DNA of 51,029 nucleotides from Methylacidimicrobium cyclopophantes (GTDB lineage Bacteria; Verrucomicrobiota; Verrucomicrobiia; Methylacidiphilales; Methylacidiphilaceae), in contig NZ_CABFUZ020000097.1 in the NCBI RefSeq assembly GCF_902143385.2, forward strand, positions 1-51,029, given 5' to 3'. The notes under the pieces are model-generated. The model was not told the DNA's origin, ran no database searches, and saw only the letters and a program-made list of their open reading frames with translations. The position numbers were made by a program, and so were the translations under genes. Position 1 is the first letter of the stretch. Each line of letters starts with the position of its first letter. This document shows positions 44,633-51,029 of the stretch, piece by piece.

Positions 44633-45481
44633 CTACGGCCTCACCAGGATCCGGGTTCCTTCCGAAACCTTGAGCTGATGGGCCGCCGAGTTCTTGTTCA
44701 TGGCCAGCTCGAGATAGTCCGAGCTATTGAAGAGCGCCCCCAATTTTCCAGAGGGGATGTCCGCATAGGTCCCGACGAGCGGCGCCCGAATCGTCTGTTC
44801 CCCGATGGAGATCCGCAAGAGGATCCCTTCCTGCAAACGGGAAGAGAGATCCCTCGGAATATTCGTAATCACGTTTCCGAAGTGATCGACATAAATCACC
44901 TGACCCTGGAAACTCTGGCCGAGAAGGCTCGCAGGCGTTAGGTTGAGTGACTCCACCTTCTCGATTCGAGATCCGAGCTGGTCCGGATCCATACCGGCCG
45001 CCAAGCGGGCGGCTTCGGGTCCAAAGATATCCCGCCCTTGAAAGGTACGCGAAGACTTTCCCGCTCGATAAAACGAAGGCTTATCGAGTTTCCAAGCCCG
45101 CCTCATCCCTTCCCGCTCGACGACGAGCGAGAGGATCCCGTTATCCGGGGCAAAGAAGAACTTTCCCGAGCGGGTCTCGAGTAGGATCGGCGCCCGCTCG
45201 GTTCCGACGCCCGGATCCACAACGGTGACAAAGATCGATCCCTTTGGAAACTCCCGCGTAGCCTCTTCGACCAAGTAGGCCCCCTGCCAAATCTGAAAGG
45301 GTTCGACCTGATGAAGCAGATCGACCACGCGGGCGCTCGGATGGACCGTATAGATAGCCCCCTTCACCGCCGCCACATAGGGATCGCGCAAGCCGAAATC
45401 GGTAAGCAGGCCGATCACGGGCTCGCTCTGCGGCTCCCTCCGCGAGCAACCGGCCAGAATCATGGCAACCCCAAAAACCAA
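44633..45481 (-). CDS. S-adenosylmethionine hydrolase-family protein (DUF62) with a lipoprotein signal
   Basis: 282 residues from a TTG at 45481. The body is a clear SAM hydroxide adenosyltransferase, related to fluorinase/chlorinase: LLTDFGLRDPYVAAVKG, DPGVGTERAPI, FFAPDNGILSL, TFQGRDIFGPEAARLA and YVDHFGNVITNI. These enzymes split SAM to adenosine and methionine. Unusually, the N-terminus ends in LAGC-SRRE, a lipobox, which would export it. In-frame upstream codons (ATC CGT AAA TTA GCT) would supply the missing basic head, so an ATC start at 45496 is possible. Part of a minus-strand gene run. Confidence 0.85.
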   Translation of the reverse strand: MVFGVAMILAGCSRREPQSEPVIGLLTDFGLRDPYVAAVKGAIYTVHPSARVVDLLHQVEPFQIWQGAYLVEEATREFPKGSIFVTVVDPGVGTERAPILLETRSGKFFFAPDNGILSLVVEREGMRRAWKLDKPSFYRAGKSSRTFQGRDIFGPEAARLAAGMDPDQLGSRIEKVESLNLTPASLLGQSFQGQVIYVDHFGNVITNIPRDLSSRLQEGILLRISIGEQTIRAPLVGTYADIPSGKLGALFNSSDYLELAMNKNSAAHQLKVSEGTRILVRP

Positions 45482-45488
45482 AGCTAAT

Positions 45489-46520
45489 TTACGGATTGTA
45501 CGATCTCCCGCATTCCGCCCCGACTGGGCTCGATCGATAATACAGGTAGACGATTCCGCCGACTAGACTCCAGACGAGTCCGACCGCAAAGAGCAGCAGG
45601 GAGAAGGCTACCGCCTCCTCCCGACTCACTCCAAAGGAGCCGAGCAGATAGAGAAGCGCTCCTTCCCGAATCCCGAGACCCGAAATACTGACCGGCAGCG
45701 CGACCGCGACGTTTACGACGACCATCGTCGTCACCAGGAGCCAAAACGGCAGCTCCAGGCGCAGCGCTTGCATGAGCGCCCAGAGCAAGGCCGCGGAGCT
45801 CCCATGGGCCAGCACAGATAGGCCGACCGCGATCCAATTCGCCCGCGTGGCCTTCCGATAGAGTTGCACCGCGCTCAGAACCTCCTGCAACGCCTTTTCC
45901 AAGCGTGCCGCCGTCTTCCCAGAGCTGGGAAGCCGGAGACGTCCGCTCGCAAACCCGCGCAGCAGAACCGGGATCGCCACCAGCGTGGCAAGTGTCAAAA
46001 GGAAGAGGGAGAGAGCCGCATTCCGGAGGACCGCTCGCGCTGCGAGTTCCGGATAAAAGGCTGCCGCGAGCAGCGAGCCAAGCACGAGGAGAACGACCCC
46101 TTCGAGAAACCGATCGTAGAGGACCGAGAAGCCAGCCATCGCCCCCTTACCAGGAAAAACGCGTGTCGCGTAAAAGATCCGGACGAAATCACCGCTGGTC
46201 GAACCCGGTAGAATCGCGTTGAAAAACTTCCCGACGAACCCTAAGGCCATAGCCTGCCGAAAGGAAAGAGGAAGCTCTAATACGGCAAGCAGGATGCGCC
46301 AGCGGACCGACGTAATCGGCGTCGACAGCCCGGCAAAGAGAATCGCCAACCCCAGCCAGACCGGCCTCCCGGCGAGCGCTAGTTTGCCGATCTGCTTCCA
46401 ATCTACCCGCGTCGCGATCCACGCAAGGAGGATCGATGAGACAGCCGCTCTCGCCGCCCATTTCCACGCGCCTCTCTGCCATGGGACACGCCGACCCTCG
46501 AACGTTCCCTCGCGCTCCAT
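45489..46520 (-). CDS. Flippase-like/lysylphosphatidylglycerol synthase TM-region family protein
   Basis: 343 residues with about eight membrane helices. It matches the integral-membrane family typified by the flippase half of MprF and AglD-like proteins (UPF0104): RWRILLAVL, the motif GFVGKFFNAILPGSTSGDFVR, SVLYDRFLEGVVLL, and LPVSISGLGIREGALLYLL. There is no catalytic lysyl-transferase domain. A role in moving a lipid or lipid-linked molecule across the inner membrane is likely, substrate unknown. Its stop overlaps the possible extended start of the SAM hydrolase-like gene. Confidence 0.85.
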   Translation of the reverse strand: MEREGTFEGRRVPWQRGAWKWAARAAVSSILLAWIATRVDWKQIGKLALAGRPVWLGLAILFAGLSTPITSVRWRILLAVLELPLSFRQAMALGFVGKFFNAILPGSTSGDFVRIFYATRVFPGKGAMAGFSVLYDRFLEGVVLLVLGSLLAAAFYPELAARAVLRNAALSLFLLTLATLVAIPVLLRGFASGRLRLPSSGKTAARLEKALQEVLSAVQLYRKATRANWIAVGLSVLAHGSSAALLWALMQALRLELPFWLLVTTMVVVNVAVALPVSISGLGIREGALLYLLGSFGVSREEAVAFSLLLFAVGLVWSLVGGIVYLYYRSSPVGAECGRSYNP

Positions 46521-46544
46521 CCTCCTCCGCTCCTCGCATCCGAT

Positions 46545-47879
46545 CTACCGCTCCGCGACCGGGTCCGCAACGTTCTCCCGGTCCTCGGTCGTCTCGATAG
46601 TCTTCGCAGGATCGAGGATGACACGCATCTGATGGAAATCCAAGGTAAGGCGATAGGATTGAAAGAAACCATTCCCTAGGATGCCGTCGATCGGAAATCC
46701 CTGCATGTGATCGATCGACGGGGGAAAATCATACATGGTGCCAATATCGGCCTTCTGATCGAGTCGCACGATGGGACCCACCCGCAGCTCTCGAAATTCG
46801 GTGTAAACCTTCGGGAAAAGCCCCGCACGCCGCAGGCTGATGATGTAGCCGCCGTGGGCAGGCAGATGGGCTCGATGGATGAGCCGTCGAGAAAGCGTAA
46901 CGGGCCGTCCTGCGGCGACCGTATCCAACAGGAAGACCGTATCCGTTCCGTTTACCCGCCCTTGTATCACGATTTGTCCGCCCGGCGTCCAAAAGAACGG
47001 GAGAACGATCGGGCCCGAATCCGACCTTCTCTCTCCCTCTCCCTCACCCCGCGGCTCCTTTGCCGCTCCTCCATCCGCCTTCCGGAGAGAGAGCTTCTTT
47101 GCGGGATAATCAATCGTCGTCTCGAAATGGGAAAGGAAATCCGTCCCAAGCAGACCGTCGACCAAGCCCTTCCAATTCGGCAGGAGCACGGGGACGCGCC
47201 GGATCCTCATCGAATCCAAATTCAGGGTATCGACCCGCCCGAAACGATTTTTTACCGACCACTTGCCTGCGGCCCAGAACCAGAACTGGAGAAAGTTGCT
47301 CTGCTGCCGCTCGACCTTCGCCGCGCGCGCGACCGTATCGTTGACCGCGCTCATCCCGCCGCGCGTGTCGATGTAGAATTGGGCATCCTTCCCGTTGATG
47401 CGTACCGGAAACTTGAGGCGGGGAAACGCCGCGAGAAGGGGGAGCCGGACGGAGCTCGCTCCTTCGATTTCGTACGCCTTCGGCTCGAGAGTGGCCACGA
47501 GCTCGGCCAACGCATCGAGGCCGAGACCATCGAGCTCGGAAGCGGATTGGCTCAGCTCCCCGGAGCGATACCATGCGAGGCTGAGCAAGGCTTGCGTCTC
47601 CGGATCCGATGGATGGAGGCGGAGCGCTCGGCGGAAATGCGCTCGCGCTTCGGGAAGCCGATTCTCCATGAGCTCGAACCATCCCAGCTTTTTCCAGGGG
47701 AGCGCGCTGTTCGGCTCCTCGATCACCCATCGGCGCACCGCGCCGCCGGCGCCGAGAAGATCACCCTTCTGAAGAGACGATTCGAATGCCGCTCGGGACG
47801 GGGAGTCGGCGATCGCCGGCTCGGCCGGGGCAACCAGTGCCAACCCCATGGCAAGCAGCACCGTCCTTAGAAAAATCAT
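46545..47879 (-). CDS. Secreted protein with TPR-like region and two retropepsin-like domains lacking canonical DTG
   Basis: About 444 residues. A signal peptide (about 1-25, ending AIA-DS), a TPR-like helical region (about 30-125: WKKLGWFELMENRLPEARAHFRRALRLHP), then two repeats of an aspartic-protease half-fold. The first has FYIDTRGG (about 171) and DGLLGTDFLSHFETTIDY. The second has FLLDTVAAG (about 319) and DGILGNGFFQSYRLTLDF. The catalytic consensus is Asp-Thr/Ser-Gly; here Gly is Arg in one and Val in the other. Activity is doubtful and a binding role is possible. The start is ATG 47879 or GTG 47882, both beside GGAG. Confidence 0.8.
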   Translation of the reverse strand: MIFLRTVLLAMGLALVAPAEPAIADSPSRAAFESSLQKGDLLGAGGAVRRWVIEEPNSALPWKKLGWFELMENRLPEARAHFRRALRLHPSDPETQALLSLAWYRSGELSQSASELDGLGLDALAELVATLEPKAYEIEGASSVRLPLLAAFPRLKFPVRINGKDAQFYIDTRGGMSAVNDTVARAAKVERQQSNFLQFWFWAAGKWSVKNRFGRVDTLNLDSMRIRRVPVLLPNWKGLVDGLLGTDFLSHFETTIDYPAKKLSLRKADGGAAKEPRGEGEGERRSDSGPIVLPFFWTPGGQIVIQGRVNGTDTVFLLDTVAAGRPVTLSRRLIHRAHLPAHGGYIISLRRAGLFPKVYTEFRELRVGPIVRLDQKADIGTMYDFPPSIDHMQGFPIDGILGNGFFQSYRLTLDFHQMRVILDPAKTIETTEDRENVADPVAER

Positions 47880-47902
47880 CACTCCTTCTTACTTAGTCTC
47901 CC

Positions 47903-48889
47903 TCAGAAAAGCAGATGGAATTTGACGATGAGCGCGTTGGCGTACCTCGACTCGATTGTAGAGTGATTCAAGGCTATCTGGTAGCCGATTCCGAAGTAGT
48001 AGCGCAGGTCCTCCTTGATTGTGAACCGGCCGATCAAGAGTTCCGGTAGCACGAAGAGTCCCGGGGCGCCGGTGGGCAGAAAACGGCTAATCGTGGGCTG
48101 AGAGTTGAACTCGAGGCAGGGAGTGATGCGGCCGATCCGGTATTCGAACGCCGCGTTCCAGATGATGGGGGCCCCAAGCTTGCTATTGTCTCCATCCGCC
48201 CACTGGGAGCCAAGGTTCGCGATAAAGTTGAAGTTTCCCCAACCCTTTCCGAAAAGCAGGGTGGGAGTCCAAACCCAGTGGTTGGCCATATTGGGAATGA
48301 CGGCTGTCGGAGTAAGCGCGGAAAGCTGGACCGAGAAGACGTAGTTCTTCTGGTTTTCCGGCGAGGCCATGATCCGGTGGCGCCATTGTAACACCTCGCC
48401 CGCCCAACCGGTGGAAGCTGGGACTCCAGGTTCGTCGATATAGTTGGGCAAAGAAAAGGTAAATTCATCGGTGGGGGTTACGATCAGACTTACACCCTTC
48501 CCCGCCCCATAATTGTACTCCTTGTTTCCATTGCCCTTGGTCTCGTCGTAGACGTCGTAGCGGATGCGCTGCTCCAAGCGCGAGGTTGTCGTTACCAAAG
48601 GAGTCATCCAGTTCGTCTGACGCTCCTTGGTCTCGGCGGTCATCCGGTGCCATCTTTCGTACCAGCCCGTACCCGGATTCTGGTCGTTCATGGTCTCCAC
48701 TAGATCCTGCGCCGCGATTTCTTCGCCCGGGTAGAAGACCGAATCGGCTTGAGCACTCGGGGACAAGGCCCAAACGGCCCATCCGGTGATCCAGAAGACG
48801 CAAAAAGAGCGTGCGAATGCTGCCGTACGGCTCCGAAAGCGCGGCCCGGCACTCCGCCGAAGGGATGGGGGGAACCCTTCGTGCCTCAT
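47903..48889 (-). CDS. Outer-membrane beta-barrel protein, paralog A
   Basis: 328 residues. An Arg-rich head and hydrophobic core (about 28-48) ending AQA-DS act as signal peptide; the start ATG 48889 has no good ribosome site. The mature protein has alternating hydrophobic strands (for example LLFGKGWGNFNFIANLGSQWADG) and ends in Phe, as barrel proteins do for BAM recognition. It resembles the putative phenol-degradation-type transporter barrels, but function is not shown. About half of residues match the paralog at 49520-50440. The same motifs FYPG-E-AAQDLVETMN and RLEQRIRYDVYDET occur in both. Confidence 0.82.
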   Translation of the reverse strand: MRHEGFPPSLRRSAGPRFRSRTAAFARSFCVFWITGWAVWALSPSAQADSVFYPGEEIAAQDLVETMNDQNPGTGWYERWHRMTAETKERQTNWMTPLVTTTSRLEQRIRYDVYDETKGNGNKEYNYGAGKGVSLIVTPTDEFTFSLPNYIDEPGVPASTGWAGEVLQWRHRIMASPENQKNYVFSVQLSALTPTAVIPNMANHWVWTPTLLFGKGWGNFNFIANLGSQWADGDNSKLGAPIIWNAAFEYRIGRITPCLEFNSQPTISRFLPTGAPGLFVLPELLIGRFTIKEDLRYYFGIGYQIALNHSTIESRYANALIVKFHLLF

Positions 48890-49185
48890 GGAGAAGGAAA
48901 GCTACGCATCCGGCGGGTGTGCAAAAACAGACTCCGGTAAGCAATCTCCGCGCCAACGTGAGAAGTTCTTGGTTTCAGTCAACCCTCGGGAAAGAGGCTC
49001 CTATCCCTGGATGAGGGAAATCGGCCGACTCGGCTTGGTCGATCCGTGCAATGGAAACACGGCGAACCGCCGGAACGGATGCATCGTCGATCCCGAGGTT
49101 TTGCACATTCCTTTCTCTCTATGGCATGAACCCGAGGAACGAAAAAAGGTTGTGGCGAAAGTTGTCGGGCGGCCGATCGCTTCCC
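48890..49185. other. Intergenic stretch of about 296 bases with no identified gene
   Basis: It lies between paralog A's start and the end of the decayed barrel gene. Open frames on the plus strand (for example 48786-49211) have no recognisable features. It may hold the promoter of paralog A. Confidence 0.35.
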
Positions 49186-49470
49186 TCAAAAAAGCGGAGA
49201 AAACTTCCTGATGAGCACGTTTGCAAATTGCGCCCGGGCGGTCGCCGCATCTTGAGCCATTAGGTATCCGAATCCGAAATAGAGGCTTTCAGAAATCCTG
49301 GAAATGGAAACGGCTGATCGTGACAAAAGGCGTCCAAACCTAGTGCTCGGCCACTCCGGGCAGGGTTCCCGGGATGAGCCGAATCAGCATGACCGACAAG
49401 GGGGAATTCTTTTGGTTTTCGGAAGAGACCGTGCTTTCTGGAAAACAACAATCCGGACCACCCTTCTCTT
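49186..49470 (-). pseudogene. Decayed third copy of the outer-membrane barrel gene
   Basis: Reading on the minus strand, SENQKN then SVMLIRLIPGTLPGVAEH matches paralog B (SPEDQKN, SVMLEALSPTGTLPDFAEH). The next Trp codon is TAG, followed by VWTP, then a jump of roughly 100 residues straight to SRFHFQDF, matching GRFHFRDHW. A frameshift follows, then SLYFGFGYLMAQ and FANVLIRKFSPLF with a TGA stop. Nonsense codon, large deletion and frameshift mean it cannot be functional. The 5' half is largely lost; similarity fades near 49470. Confidence 0.8.
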
Positions 49471-49519
49471 CCCGGATTTCCCCAGCAGCAGATCCTGGTC
49501 CGTTTTGCCCCGAGAATGG

Positions 49520-50440
49520 TTAGAAGAGAAGATGAAATTTTGCGATGAACGCGTTGGCGTACTGCTCTTCCAACGTCGTCTGGTCCAAGGCCATTTGGTA
49601 TCCGAAACCGAAATAGAGGCTCCAGTGATCGCGGAAGTGGAATCGGCCGATCAAAACTTCCGGGGTGACAAAGAGCCCTGGCTGCCCAACAAAGAAGAAG
49701 TTGCTGAGAGTAGGATGGGAATTCACCTCGATCGTCGGGCAGATCACGCCGAAACGATATTGAAGGGCCACACCCCAAACAATCGGGCTGCCGAGTTGCC
49801 GATTGTCGGCGTCGGCCCAGGCGGTGCCCAGATTCACCATGAAGTCGAAATGGCCCCAACCTTTGCCGAAGGTAAGCATCGGCGTCCAGATCCAGTGCTC
49901 CGCGAAGTCAGGCAGCGTCCCGGTTGGAGAGAGCGCTTCGAGCATCACGGAAAAGACGTAATTCTTCTGGTCTTCCGGAGAAGCCATGATCCGGTTTTTG
50001 ATCATGAAGCTCTCTCCTCGGAATCCATCGAGCCGACCCGCTCCCGGATAATAGAGATATTGGGGCAAGGAAAAAGCCGCCTCCATTGTCGGAGCGACGA
50101 TGAAGTTGATGCCTTTTCCCGCCCCGAAATTGAACTTCTTATTTCCGTTCGGCAGAGTCTCATCATAGACGTCGTAGCGGATCCGCTGTTCCAGACGCGG
50201 GGTTTCCGTCACGATCGGCGTCAGCCAATGAGTCTGTTTCTCCCGCGTCTCGATCGTCATCCGGCGCCAGCGGCTAAGCCAATCTTTTCCGGGGCTCTGC
50301 TGGTTCATCGTTTCGACGAGGTCTTGGGCGGCGACCTCGACCCCCGGATAGAAAACGGGATCAGCCCGGACCGTGGACGATGCCGTCACAAAAAGGATTA
50401 GACAGAGGAAGGCGGAGCCAACTGGTCCGAAGCGATGCAT
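49520..50440 (-). CDS. Outer-membrane beta-barrel protein, paralog B
   Basis: 306 residues from ATG 50440, which starts directly before a signal peptide (MHRFGPVGSAFLCLILF, cleavage VRA-DP); the open frame extends to 50545 but lacks signal features. Strand-rich sequence with Phe at the C-terminus indicates an outer-membrane barrel. Shared motifs with paralog A include EQRIRYDVYDET, PEDQKNYVFSVML, WTPMLTFGKGWGHFDF and ANAFIAKFHLLF. The substrate is unknown. It is first of the three tandem copies, one of which is decayed. Confidence 0.84.
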   Translation of the reverse strand: MHRFGPVGSAFLCLILFVTASSTVRADPVFYPGVEVAAQDLVETMNQQSPGKDWLSRWRRMTIETREKQTHWLTPIVTETPRLEQRIRYDVYDETLPNGNKKFNFGAGKGINFIVAPTMEAAFSLPQYLYYPGAGRLDGFRGESFMIKNRIMASPEDQKNYVFSVMLEALSPTGTLPDFAEHWIWTPMLTFGKGWGHFDFMVNLGTAWADADNRQLGSPIVWGVALQYRFGVICPTIEVNSHPTLSNFFFVGQPGLFVTPEVLIGRFHFRDHWSLYFGFGYQMALDQTTLEEQYANAFIAKFHLLF

Positions 50441-50684
50441 GGGACGTTGGCCCTCTCTCCTCCCCGTGAGCATCCTTTTGAATTCCGGCGACCGTCCTTT
50501 TCCTCTCCCTTTTTGCCTTACCTTCCGCGCGGGCCAAAGCGGCAAAAAGCGCTACAGCGGCCCTTGGATAGAGCCAACTCCACTTCGCGTCCTTCCTCAA
50601 AAATCGATCTCCTCCTTTCCGGGGATCGGCAAAAGAGCATACCCGCTTTCCTCGGCCTTCCTGCCGAGGAGAGAAGACCACATC

Positions 50685-50754
50685 TGCCCGGCATGGATTC
50701 GAACCATGACTAAAGGCTCCAAAGACCTCTGTGCTACCGTTACACCACCGGGCA
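50685..50754 (-). tRNA. tRNA-Gln, anticodon UUG
   Basis: 70 bases on the minus strand fold as a cloverleaf. The acceptor stem TGCCCGG pairs with CCGGGCA. The D arm has GTG..CAC, the anticodon loop is CTTTGGA with TTG at positions 34-36, and the T arm is CATGG-TTCGAAT-CCATG. The 3' CCA is not encoded. It begins 5 bases after the stop of the upstream isocitrate-dehydrogenase-like gene. Confidence 0.95.
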
Positions 50755-50759
50755 AAACT

Positions 50760-51029
50760 CTAGGCTCCCTGGCTACGGGAAAAGCCTTCGGTTCCATTAA
50801 ACGTATACAGGAGCTCCATCTTTGTGAACTCAATTCCCGCGGCTTCCACGGAGCCAAGCAGGTCGACGATCGCCTGCTGCGAAACTGCGGCCAGCCGATC
50901 CTTGGCGAGAAATCGGCATTGGAAGGGTCCGGCGAGCAGTGTCTCTCCCAAGCCGAAAGGCCAGACGCTCATTCCGCGGTTGGCGATGGTTCCAAGCGCC
51001 AAAGCATCCGTTTCCGCCGCACGGAGTGC
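50760..51029 (-). CDS. C-terminal end of an isocitrate-dehydrogenase-like protein (partial)
   Basis: The last 89 residues before a TAG at 50760; the gene continues beyond the right edge. The tail reads as a small alpha/beta domain, with ETDALALGTIANRG, FGLGETLLAGPFQCRF and a finish LYTFNGTEGFSRSQGA. This resembles the extra C-terminal domain of the longer NADP-dependent isocitrate dehydrogenases (Thermus/Rickettsia type), which ends with a similar Phe-Thr/Ser-x-x-Gln-Gly. The active-site domain lies outside the window, so this is a tentative family call. Confidence 0.5.
   Translation of the reverse strand, partial: ALRAAETDALALGTIANRGMSVWPFGLGETLLAGPFQCRFLAKDRLAAVSQQAIVDLLGSVEAAGIEFTKMELLYTFNGTEGFSRSQGA

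Noticed and set aside
48786-49211. Possible plus-strand gene across the start of barrel paralog A
   Set aside because: It overlaps the signal-peptide region of a well-supported gene and the end of the pseudogene, and has no recognisable features.
1-51029. CRISPR array, prophage, transposase or integrase
   Set aside because: I saw no regularly spaced repeats, no transposase or integrase motifs and no phage structural genes in the window.

Overview
The window comes from a GC-rich Gram-negative bacterium. It has outer-membrane barrel proteins, TolC-type channels, lipoprotein signals and a meso-diaminopimelate-type MurE. The MurC-MurB fusion, the shape of the division/cell-wall cluster and the aerobic haem A pathway point to the Verrucomicrobia, plausibly a Methylacidiphilum/Methylacidimicrobium-like lineage. 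That placement is an inference; no taxonomic marker gene is present.

Layout. 1-588: a secreted glycine-rich protein running off the left edge. 1008-11920 (minus strand): an efflux locus with two tandem TolC paralogs, an ECF sigma factor, a small secreted protein and two RND permeases joined by a GTGA overlap. No membrane-fusion protein is present. 12231-13109: purC. 13269-17674 (plus strand): a two-gene module, a clan GH-A hydrolase fused to a GT2 glycosyltransferase followed by an ABC exporter, probably making and exporting a glycan. 17685-18863: an XRE-type regulator with a periplasmic-binding-protein-like sensor.

18935-36014 (minus strand): the complete division/cell-wall (dcw) cluster, in transcription order mraZ, rsmH, ftsL, ftsI, murE, murF, mraY, a LysM membrane protein, ftsW, murG, murC-murB, ddl, ftsQ, ftsA, ftsZ. 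Six gene joins are 4-base ATGA/GTGA overlaps. Three things are unusual. The ftsZ product is extremely divergent but keeps the C-terminal FtsA-binding peptide. The MurB half of MurC-MurB has lost the residues expected for catalysis. The slot normally holding murD holds a LysM protein. A 10-bp-period TGG repeat upstream of mraZ looks like its autoregulatory operator.

36173-36877 (plus): a left-handed beta-helix protein divergent from mraZ. 36907-39858 (minus): VWA (BatA-like), DUF58 and MoxR. 40074-42118 (plus): ctaA and ctaB for haem A synthesis. 42152-50440 (minus): isochorismatase-like hydrolase, typA, a lipoprotein-like SAM hydrolase, a flippase-like membrane protein, a double retropepsin-like protein with altered active sites, and two outer-membrane barrel paralogs with the decayed remains of a third between them. 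The right edge holds tRNA-Gln(UUG) and the C-terminus of an isocitrate-dehydrogenase-like enzyme.
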